Part shown: positions 7,708 through 15,744 of the stretch, piece by piece | How the letters are laid out: the number at the start of each line of letters is the position of its first letter | Numbering within the stretch: position 1 is the stretch's first letter | DNA from: Clostridium sp. MD294 | Lineage (GTDB): Bacteria; Bacillota; Clostridia; Lachnospirales; Anaerotignaceae | Direction of reading: 5' to 3' | DNA: 64,000 nt | Assembly: GCF_000364165.2 (NCBI RefSeq) | Contig: NZ_CP097810.1 | Span: forward strand, 1,302,001-1,366,000 | Translations under genes and position numbers: made by a program | Notes under the pieces: generated by a model | Told to the model about the DNA's origin: nothing | The model's database searches: none | What the model saw: only the letters and a program-made list of their open reading frames with translations

Positions 7708-7954
7708 ATTTGTTTAAAAAAAGAATACAATTTATAAAAGAAATCAATAAAAGTTGCTTGTATATATTGTATAAATTTTGCAAAAAATAAAATATAAAAA
7801 TTTAAAATATTGTCATAAAAAATTATAGTATAATTTTAAATTATAAAAAAATGGCAGTTTTTGGGGAATTATTTCAAATTTGAATTATTTTGAGCTTTTT
7901 TATGATACAATGTTACAGAAAAAAAATAAAAAGTGTGTAAAGGTCGGTGAATAT

Positions 7955-10900
7955 ATGGAATTAGAAAAACAACAATATAATATAGAAAAAAGACCTTTTA
8001 CTCATTTACACGTTCATACAGAATATAGTCTTTTAGACGGCTCTGCAAAAATAAAGGAATTAGTGGAAAGAACAAAAGAATTAGGCATGAATAGCATTGC
8101 TATAACAGATCATGGTGCAATGTATGGAGCTGTTGAATTTTATAAAGCTGCAAAAGAAAAAGGAATAAAACCAATTATAGGCTGTGAAGTTTATGTTGCA
8201 AATGGCTCTCGACTGGAAAAAGAAAATAAAAATGGTTATCAATATACGCATTTAGTACTTTTGGCAGAAAATAATGAAGGCTATCAAAACTTAATTAAAT
8301 TGGTGTCATATGGCTTTATTGATGGATTTTATTATAAGCCAAGAGTAGATAAACAATTATTGAAAAAATATCATAAAGGAATTATTGCTTCCAGTGCTTG
8401 CCTTGCAGGTGCAGTAGCAAGAGATATATTAACAGTTTCGTATGAAAAAGCAAAACAAACAGCTTTAGAATATGAACAAATATTTGGAAAAGGGAATTAT
8501 TTTTTAGAATTGCAAGACCATGGCATGAGAGAACAAAAAATAGTGAATGAAGCATTGAGAAAAATACATAATGAAACAGGTATTCCTATGATTTGCTCAA
8601 ATGACAGCCATTATATTTATAAAGAGGATAATGTATCACATGATATATTATTATGTATACAAACAGGAAAAACAGTCAATGATGAAAATAGAATGAGATA
8701 TGAAGGTGGTCAGTTTTATGTAAAAAGCGTAGAAGAAATGTATTCACTTTTTACAGAAGATGTAGAAGCACTGGAAAATACACAAGCTATAGCAGATAGG
8801 TGTAATGTAGAATTTGTATTTCATGATTTAAAATTACCTCGTTTTGATGTTCCAGAAGGAAAAACAGCAAAGCAGTATTTGAGAGAATTGTGTTATACAG
8901 GTTTTGCTCAAAAATATCCTAACGCATCAGAGCAGTTAAAAAAAAGATTAGATTATGAATTAAATACCATTGAAACAATGGGATATGTAGATTATTTTTT
9001 GATTGTTTGGGATTTTATTAAATTTTCAAAAGATAATGGTATTATTGTAGGGCCAGGTAGAGGCTCAGCAGCAGGAAGTATTGTATCTTATTGTCTGTCC
9101 ATTACAACAATAGACCCTATCGCATACGATTTAATATTTGAAAGATTTTTAAATCCAGAAAGAATTAGTATGCCAGATATAGATGTTGATTTTTGTTATG
9201 AAAGAAGACAAGAAGTGATTGACTATGTAATTCAAAAATATGGAGAAGACCACGTTGCACAAATTATTACATTTGGAACAATGGCAGCAAGAGCAGCAAT
9301 AAAAGATGTAGGACGTGCTTTGGCAATGCCTTATGCAGATGTAGATAGAGTTTCAAAAATGATACCTACAGAATTGGGTATAACAATAGAAAAGGCATTG
9401 AAAACGAATTTAGAATTAAAACGAGCATATGATACAGAAGAAAGTACACGTTATTTAATAGATATGTCAATGAGATTGGAAGGATTACCAAGACACGCAT
9501 CTACTCATGCCGCAGGGGTGGTAATATGTAGAGATGCTGTAATGGAATATGTGCCTTTAAATTCTAATGATGGAGCAATTACCACACAGTATACTATGAA
9601 TACATTGGAAGAATTAGGCATACTAAAAATGGACTTTTTAGGATTAAGAACATTGACAGTAATACAAAATGCAGTAAAAGAAATTGAAAGAATACATGAT
9701 ATTAAAATAGATATTGACCATATTGACCAAAAAGAACCAGAAGTATATCAACTGATAGCACAAGGAAAAACAGAAGGAATATTTCAGTTAGAAAGCGGCG
9801 GTATGAAACAATTTTTAAGAGAATTACAACCAAGTAATTTAGAAGATTTGATTGCAGGCATTTCTCTTTATCGCCCTGGCCCTATGGATTTTATACCTAA
9901 ATATATCAAAGGAAAAAGGGAAAAAGATAATATACAATATACACATATTTCACTAGAGCCAATATTAAAAACAACATATGGCTGTATTGTGTATCAAGAG
10001 CAAGTTATGCAAATAGTGCGTGATTTGGCTGGATATAGCTTAGGGCGAAGCGATTTAGTACGTAGAGCAATGAGCAAGAAAAAAGCAGATGTTATGGCAC
10101 AGGAAAGAAAAAACTTTATATATGGTATAGGGGAAGAAGTAGCAGGCTGTATTAAAAATGGCATTGATGAAGATACTGCAGCAAAAATATTTGATGAAAT
10201 GACAGACTTTGCAAAATATGCTTTTAATAAAAGTCATGCCGTTTGTTATGCTGTAGTAGGCTACCAGACAGCATGGCTGAAAACGCATTACCCTGTAGAA
10301 TTTATGGCAGCATTAATGACTAGTGTTATGGATAATTCCGATAAATTGTCTGGATATATAGATGAATGTAAAAAAATGAATATTGCATTATTACCTCCAG
10401 ATATTAATGAAGGATTTGGACATTTTTCAGTATCTGATGGTAAAATACGATTTAGTTTGTCGGCAATAAAGAATGTAGGAAAAAATACTATAAAGGCATT
10501 GGTATCAGAAAGAGAAAAAAATGGAGCATATACTTCTCTTACAGATTTTTGTAATCGTATGGAAACGGGAGAACTTAACAGAAGAAGTTTAGAAAGTCTT
10601 GTAAAAGCAGGTGCTTTTGACTCTTTGGGAGGATTTCGTTCTCAGTATATGACAATATATAAAAGTATATTAGATGGTATTGGACAATCTCGTAAAAATA
10701 ATTTAGAAGGACAAATGTCTTTATTTGATATGGAAGAACAAAAACAAACATATGTTATAGAAGAATTGCCTATCAAAGAAGAATATCCTATAAAAGAAAA
10801 ACTTGCATTAGAAAAAGAAGTTCTGGGAATTTATGTAAGTGGCCACCCTCTGGCAGAATATGAAGCAGTATTAAAACAAAAAATAAATTGTGTTAGTAAA

Positions 10901-11440
10901 AATTTTTTACCAGATGAAGAACAAAATACAAAAATATTTGATGGGCAAAGAGTAATAATAGGTGGTATGATAATACATAAAAGTGTAAAACATACAAGAA
11001 CAGGCACTAAAATGGCGTTTTTGACATTGGAGGATTTAAGCGGTACAATAGAAGTAGTTGTGTTTTCAAATGTGTATGAAAAAGTATCTCATAAAATACA
11101 AGAAGATGCTGTTGTGATAGTAAAAGGTAGAGCAAGTATTTCAGCAGAAGGAGAAACAAAATTAATTGCTTCACAAATAGATTTTTTGAATACAGAAGGA
11201 GAGCAATATTCTGTGTTAGGTTTGGTGCTTGAAAAGGAAAGTAAAATAAATTTACAAGATATTATAAAAGTACTTTTAAAATATCATGGTAGTATGCCTG
11301 TATATATTGACAATAGAAAAACAGGACAAATGTTGAAGGCAGATAGTCGTTATTGGTTTGAACAAAGTGCTTTAGCAATACAGGAATTGGAGCTACTTTT
11401 AGGTAATGGTAATGTAATTATAAAAAATAAAAATATATAG
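7955..11440 (+). CDS. dnaE: DNA polymerase III alpha subunit, DnaE type
   Basis: A 1161-residue replicative polymerase subunit. Residues 15-80 open the PHP domain (FTHLHVHTEYSLLDG), the C-family palm carries the metal-binding PDIDVDF near residue 407, and an OB-fold (GGMIIHKSVKHTRTG) lies near residue 1010. It lacks the inserted exonuclease of PolC, so it is DnaE. I use ATG 7955, preceded by AAAGGTCGGTGA, in place of an upstream in-frame ATG that adds 25 atypical residues. The order dnaE-pfkA-pyk is a known Firmicutes arrangement; the 240-bp gap and promoter before pfkA suggest separate transcription here. Confidence 0.97.
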   Translation: MELEKQQYNIEKRPFTHLHVHTEYSLLDGSAKIKELVERTKELGMNSIAITDHGAMYGAVEFYKAAKEKGIKPIIGCEVYVANGSRLEKENKNGYQYTHLVLLAENNEGYQNLIKLVSYGFIDGFYYKPRVDKQLLKKYHKGIIASSACLAGAVARDILTVSYEKAKQTALEYEQIFGKGNYFLELQDHGMREQKIVNEALRKIHNETGIPMICSNDSHYIYKEDNVSHDILLCIQTGKTVNDENRMRYEGGQFYVKSVEEMYSLFTEDVEALENTQAIADRCNVEFVFHDLKLPRFDVPEGKTAKQYLRELCYTGFAQKYPNASEQLKKRLDYELNTIETMGYVDYFLIVWDFIKFSKDNGIIVGPGRGSAAGSIVSYCLSITTIDPIAYDLIFERFLNPERISMPDIDVDFCYERRQEVIDYVIQKYGEDHVAQIITFGTMAARAAIKDVGRALAMPYADVDRVSKMIPTELGITIEKALKTNLELKRAYDTEESTRYLIDMSMRLEGLPRHASTHAAGVVICRDAVMEYVPLNSNDGAITTQYTMNTLEELGILKMDFLGLRTLTVIQNAVKEIERIHDIKIDIDHIDQKEPEVYQLIAQGKTEGIFQLESGGMKQFLRELQPSNLEDLIAGISLYRPGPMDFIPKYIKGKREKDNIQYTHISLEPILKTTYGCIVYQEQVMQIVRDLAGYSLGRSDLVRRAMSKKKADVMAQERKNFIYGIGEEVAGCIKNGIDEDTAAKIFDEMTDFAKYAFNKSHAVCYAVVGYQTAWLKTHYPVEFMAALMTSVMDNSDKLSGYIDECKKMNIALLPPDINEGFGHFSVSDGKIRFSLSAIKNVGKNTIKALVSEREKNGAYTSLTDFCNRMETGELNRRSLESLVKAGAFDSLGGFRSQYMTIYKSILDGIGQSRKNNLEGQMSLFDMEEQKQTYVIEELPIKEEYPIKEKLALEKEVLGIYVSGHPLAEYEAVLKQKINCVSKNFLPDEEQNTKIFDGQRVIIGGMIIHKSVKHTRTGTKMAFLTLEDLSGTIEVVVFSNVYEKVSHKIQEDAVVIVKGRASISAEGETKLIASQIDFLNTEGEQYSVLGLVLEKESKINLQDIIKVLLKYHGSMPVYIDNRKTGQMLKADSRYWFEQSALAIQELELLLGNGNVIIKNKNI

Positions 11441-11471
11441 CATAATCAATAAAAAAGAAACAAATTTATTA

Positions 11472-11500
11472 TTTACAATGTAGGTTATAACGTTTACAAT
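11472..11500 (+). promoter_or_regulatory. Promoter of pfkA
   Basis: TTTACA (11472-11477) and TACAAT (11495-11500) have a 17-bp spacer. Transcription would start near 11507, leaving a leader of about 175 bases before the pfkA start. Confidence 0.6.
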
Positions 11501-11506
11501 ATTAAC

Positions 11507-11682
11507 AAAAGTATAAATTGATAAAAATGGTAAATTGCAGTGAAAGTCTTAAAAATGTTTTATTTTTAGGGATTTGGGGAATAGAAATAAAAAGTAAATA
11601 GATTGCTTTACCATTTTTGTTCCGCACTGCTTATAGTTATAAATCAAAAAGAGAAATGATGAAGATTGGGAGGAATGGAAGC
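11507..11682 (+). ncRNA. Structured pfkA 5' leader with pseudoknot topology
   Basis: Four complementary blocks are seen. AAAAATGGTAAA (11523-11534) pairs perfectly with 11607-11618. GCAGTG (11537-11542) pairs with CACTGC (11625-11630), crossing the first helix, so A-B-A'-B' is a pseudoknot order. Inside, CTTAAAAAT (11548-11556) pairs with ATTTTTAGG (11562-11570) around a 5-base loop. The right part down to the binding site at 11667 is outside these helices. I know of no named family matching it; a cis-regulatory role is inference. Confidence 0.4.
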
Positions 11683-12666
11683 ATGGAACATAATCTGAAA
11701 AAAATCGGTGTCTTAACAAGTGGAGGAGATGCTCCAGGTATGAATGCAGCGATAAGAGCTGTTGTTAGAACAGGTATTAATAATGGTATTGAAGTAGTAG
11801 GTATTCGTAAAGGATATGATGGTTTGCTCAATGCTGACATTAAGACATTGGAGGGAAAAAATGTTTCTGACATTATCAATAGAGGCGGTACAATATTGCA
11901 TACAGCACGCTGCCTAGAAATGTTAACAGAAGAAGGACAAGAAAAAGCAGCCAAAATTTATAAAGTTTTAGGATTAGATGGTTTAATTGTAATTGGTGGA
12001 GATGGTTCTTTTAGAGGATGTCAAGCATTAGCAAAACATGGTGTAAATTGTATTGGTGTTCCTGCAACAATTGATTTAGATATGAATTGTACAGAATATA
12101 CTATAGGATTTGATACTGCTGTAAATACAGGAGCAGATGCAATTAATAAATTAAGAGATACATCAAGTTCTCATGAAAGATGTTCTGTGGTAGAAGTAAT
12201 GGGTAGAGATGCTGGTTATATTGCTTTATGGTGTGCTATGGCAGGTGGAGCAGAGGAAGTATTACTTCCAGAAGAAAAAGATATGATTAGTCCAGAAACA
12301 GTAATTAAACAAATTTTAGAGAACAGAAGTTTAGGAAAACGCCACAATTTAATTGTAGTAGCAGAAGGCGTTGGAGGTTCTCAAAAATTAGCAAAAGAAA
12401 TTCAAGAAATAACAGGAATACAAACGAGAGCTACAATATTGGGACATTTGCAAAGAGGAGGTAATCCAACAGCACTTGACCGTATGCACGCATCTATAAT
12501 GGGATATAAAGCAGTACAAGCACTTATGGCAGGAGAAAGAACAAGAGTAGTAGTATATAATCAAGGAAAATATGGAACAATGGATATAGAAGAAGCATTA
12601 ACTATGGAAAAGAGATATGACGCTGAACTTTATGATATTGTAAAAACATTGGCAATTTCAAAATAA
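11683..12666 (+). CDS. pfkA: 6-phosphofructokinase
   Basis: This is the committing step of glycolysis, phosphorylating fructose 6-phosphate. The 328-residue protein has LTSGGDAPGMNAAIRA near residue 9, GGDGSFRGC near 103 (Gly-Ser pattern of ATP-dependent enzymes), the catalytic segment PATIDLDMNCTEYTIG, and the C-terminal LGHLQRGGNPTALDR. The catalytic region differs from the Bacillus/E. coli TIDND form by Leu in place of Asn, while both Asp are kept. I use ATG 11683 (TGGGAGGA upstream); an in-frame ATG 66 bases earlier would add residues that overlap the structured leader. Pyruvate kinase follows. Confidence 0.96.
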   Translation: MEHNLKKIGVLTSGGDAPGMNAAIRAVVRTGINNGIEVVGIRKGYDGLLNADIKTLEGKNVSDIINRGGTILHTARCLEMLTEEGQEKAAKIYKVLGLDGLIVIGGDGSFRGCQALAKHGVNCIGVPATIDLDMNCTEYTIGFDTAVNTGADAINKLRDTSSSHERCSVVEVMGRDAGYIALWCAMAGGAEEVLLPEEKDMISPETVIKQILENRSLGKRHNLIVVAEGVGGSQKLAKEIQEITGIQTRATILGHLQRGGNPTALDRMHASIMGYKAVQALMAGERTRVVVYNQGKYGTMDIEEALTMEKRYDAELYDIVKTLAISK

Positions 12667-12675
12667 AAAAGAAGT

Positions 12676-12739
12676 AAAAAGTACCGTAAATAAAAGGCAA
12701 ATACTCTAATAAAGTAGTTTGCCTGTTACGGTTCTTTTT
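12676..12739 (+). terminator. Long imperfect hairpin between pfkA and pyk
   Basis: AAAAAGTACCGTAA pairs with TTACGGTTCTTTTT with one mismatch, and an inner GGCAAA / TTTGCC helix extends it. The stem ends in TTTTT. It probably terminates or attenuates pfkA transcription before pyk. Confidence 0.6.
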
Positions 12740-12782
12740 GTGCTATAGTATGAAATAATAATATTAAAGGAGGAATATAGTT

Positions 12783-14543
12783 TTGAGAAGAACGAAAATT
12801 GTTTGTACATTAGGACCAGCAACAGATGATGTAGAAATCATGAAAGATTTAATACGAAGTGGCTTAGACGGTGCACGTATTAATTTTTCACATGGTACAT
12901 ATGAGTCTCATACAGAAATTATAAACAAATTAAAACAGGCAAGAGAAGAGTTAAACGCTCCTATTCCTTTGATATTGGATACAAAAGGGCCAGAAATTCG
13001 ATTAAAGACATTTGATGCACCAGAGTATCGTTTAGAAAAAAATGAGAAATTCACATTAACAACAGAGGATATTGTGGGAAATAAAGAAAGGGTTGCTGTA
13101 ACATATCAAGATTTGCCAAATGATTTAGAAGTTGGTTCTAGAGTGCTTATTGATGATGGCTTGATAGAGCTTCGTGTAGATAGTATAAAAGGAAATGATA
13201 TTAATTGTACTGTTATAAATGGCGGTTTGGTAAGTTCTAATAAAGGTATGAATTTACCTGATGTTTATGTGCATTTGCCTTCTTTAACAGAGAGAGATAT
13301 AGAAGATATTAAATTTGGTATTGAAATGGGATTTGACTATATTGCTGCATCATTTATACGCTCTGCAAAAGATGTTATCAATATTAGAAAAGTATTGGAA
13401 GAAAATGGCGGAAATGATATTCATATTATTGCTAAAATAGAGTCTAGAGAAGGCGTTATCAATATTGATGAAATATTAGAAGTAGCAGATAGTATTATGG
13501 TTGCACGTGGTGACTTGGGTGTTGAAATACCATCTGAAGAAGTGCCTCTTGTACAAAAATCATTGATAGAAAAAGCAAATGCTGCAAGTAAACCAGTTAT
13601 TACAGCAACACAGATGTTAGAAAGTATGATAGCTAATCCAAGACCAACAAGAGCAGAAGCAAATGACGTAGCAAATACTATATTTGATGGTTCTGATGCT
13701 ATTATGCTTTCAGGAGAAACTGCAAAAGGAGATTATCCTGTAGAAGCAGTTGCGATGATGGCAAAAATTGCAGAAAAAACAGAACATAGTATTAACTATT
13801 CTCATAATTTAACAAGAACATTTGGTACTGCTAAAAATATTACAAATGCAATTAGTTATGCAGCATGTACAACCGCAGCAGAATTAAAAACAGCTTGTAT
13901 TTGTACTGTAACAACATCTGGATTTACAGCAAGAATGATAGCAAAACATAGACCAACCTGCCCTATTGTAGGCTGTACTATGGACGAAAGAGCATGGCGT
14001 CAAATGAATTTAGTTTGGGGTTGTAAATCATTATATCATGAAAGACCAAAAGATAATGAAATATTTGATGTTGCTATAGAAGCAGCAGTAAAAAGTGGAT
14101 TAGCTAAAAATGGAGATACTATTGTAATTGCAGTAGGCGTGCCACTTGGTGTAACAGGTTCTACAAATACATTAAGAGTAGATGTTATAGGCGATGTATT
14201 AGCAAAGGGAGTAGGATTTGGTAAAGAAAGAGTTTCTGGAACAGCAAGAGTAATAAAAGTACTCAATGAAGCAGAAATTCATTTCAGAAAAGGAGATATA
14301 TTAGTTACTACAACAACAGATAGTGATTGGCTTCCATATATTAAAAAGGCATCTGCTGTAATTGTTGGCCCAATAGACCCAGACCATATTGGTAGTTGCC
14401 ATGCAGAACACGTATGTAGAGCACTAAATATTCCTATGATTGCCTGCAATATGAAAGTAATTGACTTTATGCCAAATGATGGCTTGATTACAGTAGACCC
14501 AAAAAGAGGTTATATTTATACAGGTATTCCAGAACAAGAATAA
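12783..14543 (+). CDS. pyk: Pyruvate kinase with C-terminal PEP-utiliser domain
   Basis: This enzyme makes pyruvate and ATP from phosphoenolpyruvate. The catalytic part (residues 1-470) opens RRTKIVCTLGPATDD and contains IIAKIESREGVINIDEI, VARGDLGVEIP and the MLSGETAKGDYP segment. Residues 485-586 form the extra mobile swivel domain seen in many Firmicutes enzymes (GTARVIKVLNEAEI to PSRGYIYTG-like end). Length, 586, is standard for that form. The start is TTG at 12783 with AAAGGAGGAA upstream. It follows pfkA by 116 bp with a hairpin between. Confidence 0.96.
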   Translation: MRRTKIVCTLGPATDDVEIMKDLIRSGLDGARINFSHGTYESHTEIINKLKQAREELNAPIPLILDTKGPEIRLKTFDAPEYRLEKNEKFTLTTEDIVGNKERVAVTYQDLPNDLEVGSRVLIDDGLIELRVDSIKGNDINCTVINGGLVSSNKGMNLPDVYVHLPSLTERDIEDIKFGIEMGFDYIAASFIRSAKDVINIRKVLEENGGNDIHIIAKIESREGVINIDEILEVADSIMVARGDLGVEIPSEEVPLVQKSLIEKANAASKPVITATQMLESMIANPRPTRAEANDVANTIFDGSDAIMLSGETAKGDYPVEAVAMMAKIAEKTEHSINYSHNLTRTFGTAKNITNAISYAACTTAAELKTACICTVTTSGFTARMIAKHRPTCPIVGCTMDERAWRQMNLVWGCKSLYHERPKDNEIFDVAIEAAVKSGLAKNGDTIVIAVGVPLGVTGSTNTLRVDVIGDVLAKGVGFGKERVSGTARVIKVLNEAEIHFRKGDILVTTTTDSDWLPYIKKASAVIVGPIDPDHIGSCHAEHVCRALNIPMIACNMKVIDFMPNDGLITVDPKRGYIYTGIPEQE

Positions 14544-14545
14544 AA

Positions 14546-14584
14546 AAAATCCTCTGTCTGTTTTTCAGATAGAGGATTTTTTAA
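14546..14584 (+). terminator. Terminator after pyk
   Basis: AAAATCCTCTGTCTG pairs with CAGATAGAGGATTTT (one G-T pair) around TTTTT, followed by further T. It directly follows the pyk stop and separates it from the convergent gene. Confidence 0.88.
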
Positions 14585-14947
14585 TTAATTATAAAATAGT
14601 TGTTGTGCTGTAAATACAGCATTTAATACTTTAGCAAAACCAGTATAAGGAATACACTGTATAAAAATTTCTATTATTTTTTGAGGAGAAATACCTATAT
14701 GAAGTGCAGCTTGTATGTGTACTTTTAGTTGTGCTTCACAGCTACCAGCAGTTAGTAAACTAGAAAGTGTAATGATTTCTCTTTCTGCTAAAGAAAGTTG
14801 TTTGCGAGTATATATGTCACCAAAAGCAAATTCTATAATATATTTTGCTAAATCTGGTGCAATGTTTTCTAAACAAGCAATTACATCTTCACCTGCTTTT
14901 CCGTCTATCATTTTTAATTGCTGTAATCCTTTTTCATAGCGTGTCAT
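14585..14947 (-). CDS. Carboxymuconolactone decarboxylase-family protein
   Basis: A 120-residue all-helical CMD/AhpD-like protein: LSLAEREIITLSSLLTAGSCEAQLKVHIQAALHIGISPQKIIEIF covers the core. The CxxC pair that gives AhpD its peroxidase activity is absent; only one Cys is present there, so a redox role is doubtful. AAGGAGG precedes its ATG. It is divergent from a MerR regulator and preceded by a promoter with the 19-bp spacer typical of MerR-activated genes, so it is the likely target of that regulator. Confidence 0.85.
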   Translation of the reverse strand: MTRYEKGLQQLKMIDGKAGEDVIACLENIAPDLAKYIIEFAFGDIYTRKQLSLAEREIITLSSLLTAGSCEAQLKVHIQAALHIGISPQKIIEIFIQCIPYTGFAKVLNAVFTAQQLFYN

Positions 14948-14993
14948 ATATAAAAAACCTCCTTATATAATAGTTATATTGTTTTACAATGAT

Positions 14994-15024
14994 AGTGTAC
15001 AAGCTAGAGTATACTAGAGGTCAA
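14994..15024 (-). promoter_or_regulatory. MerR-type promoter with 19-bp spacer
   Basis: On the minus strand TTGACC (15019-15024) and TACACT (14994-14999) are 19 bp apart. The over-long spacer contains a dyad, CTAG-N6-CTAG, centred between the two hexamers. This layout is the hallmark of promoters that MerR-family proteins untwist. It drives the CMD gene and faces the MerR gene. Confidence 0.8.
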
Positions 15025-15053
15025 TAGAAAAAATAAAAAAAGGAGATAATTTT

Positions 15054-15422
15054 ATGACAATAGGAGAATTTTCAAAAAAAACAGGCATGAGTGTTTATAC
15101 ATTGAGATATTATGAAGATAAAAAATTGATTATTGTAGCAAGAGATGAAAAAGGAAGGAGGATTTATACAGAAAAAGAAATAGAATGGGTACAATTTATA
15201 AAAAGACTGAAAGATACAGGAATGAAATTACAAGAGATACAAAAATATGCCTCTCTCCGCTATGAAGGAGAAAAAACAATGCCACAAAGATTAAAATTAC
15301 TCAAAAGGCATTATGATACTGTAGTAGAGCAGCAAAAAAAATGGGAAATGTATTTACAAAATTTAGGACAAAAAATATTGTGGTATGAAAAAGAAATTAA
15401 AAAGGGTGAAAAGAAATATTGA
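15054..15422 (+). CDS. MerR-family transcriptional regulator
   Basis: A 122-residue regulator with the N-terminal winged helix MTIGEFSKKTGMSVYTLRYYEDKKLI and a coiled-coil dimerisation helix at residues 80-118. The short C-terminus has no cysteine cluster, so it is not a metal sensor; it resembles AdhR/YraB-type members that respond to aldehydes or electrophiles next to CMD genes. Start ATG has AAAAGGAG upstream. It is divergent from its probable target at 14585. Confidence 0.88.
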   Translation: MTIGEFSKKTGMSVYTLRYYEDKKLIIVARDEKGRRIYTEKEIEWVQFIKRLKDTGMKLQEIQKYASLRYEGEKTMPQRLKLLKRHYDTVVEQQKKWEMYLQNLGQKILWYEKEIKKGEKKY

Positions 15423-15442
15423 GGGCAATGCCCTCAATATTT
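15414..15442. terminator. Hairpin between convergent genes
   Basis: A perfect 13-bp stem (AAATATTGAGGGC / GCCCTCAATATTT) with loop AAT overlaps the MerR stop codon. T runs are short on both sides, so it is a modest terminator or an mRNA end stabiliser. Confidence 0.55.
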
Positions 15443-15463
15443 ATAAAAAAGAACTTTTTATTT

Positions 15464-15721
15464 CTATTCAATGCTATCAATAGGTTCAATAACTATATCA
15501 TTTAGATTTAATGCTCCTTCTGGATATTCCCAGATTGACCCATGAAATGAGAATTTTTTTTCACAATTTGGACAAATATATTCGTCACATTCAATAGTAT
15601 ATTCTATTTCAGTTCCCATTTCTCTGTCGTAGTAAGAAGTATCAATGACATAATCCTCACAGTGTTCTGAAATAAATTCACTACAGTAAGGACATTTATC
15701 TTTAAAATATAAATTAATCAT
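15464..15721 (-). CDS. Small zinc-ribbon-like protein
   Basis: An 85-residue acidic protein with two CxxC knuckles, CPYC near residue 10 and CPNC near residue 51, which suggests a bound zinc. I do not recognise the family. ATG 15721 is preferred because GGGGGAG lies six bases before it; an in-frame TTG is two codons earlier. It lies 24 bp after nadE on the same strand and is probably transcribed with it. Confidence 0.6.
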   Translation of the reverse strand: MINLYFKDKCPYCSEFISEHCEDYVIDTSYYDREMGTEIEYTIECDEYICPNCEKKFSFHGSIWEYPEGALNLNDIVIEPIDSIE

Positions 15722-15744
15722 AATCAACTCCCCCTTAAATATAT

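Noticed and set aside
7873-7884. TTCAAATTTGAA palindrome before dnaE
   Set aside because: It is A/T-rich, has no loop, and lies in a region full of similar chance palindromes.
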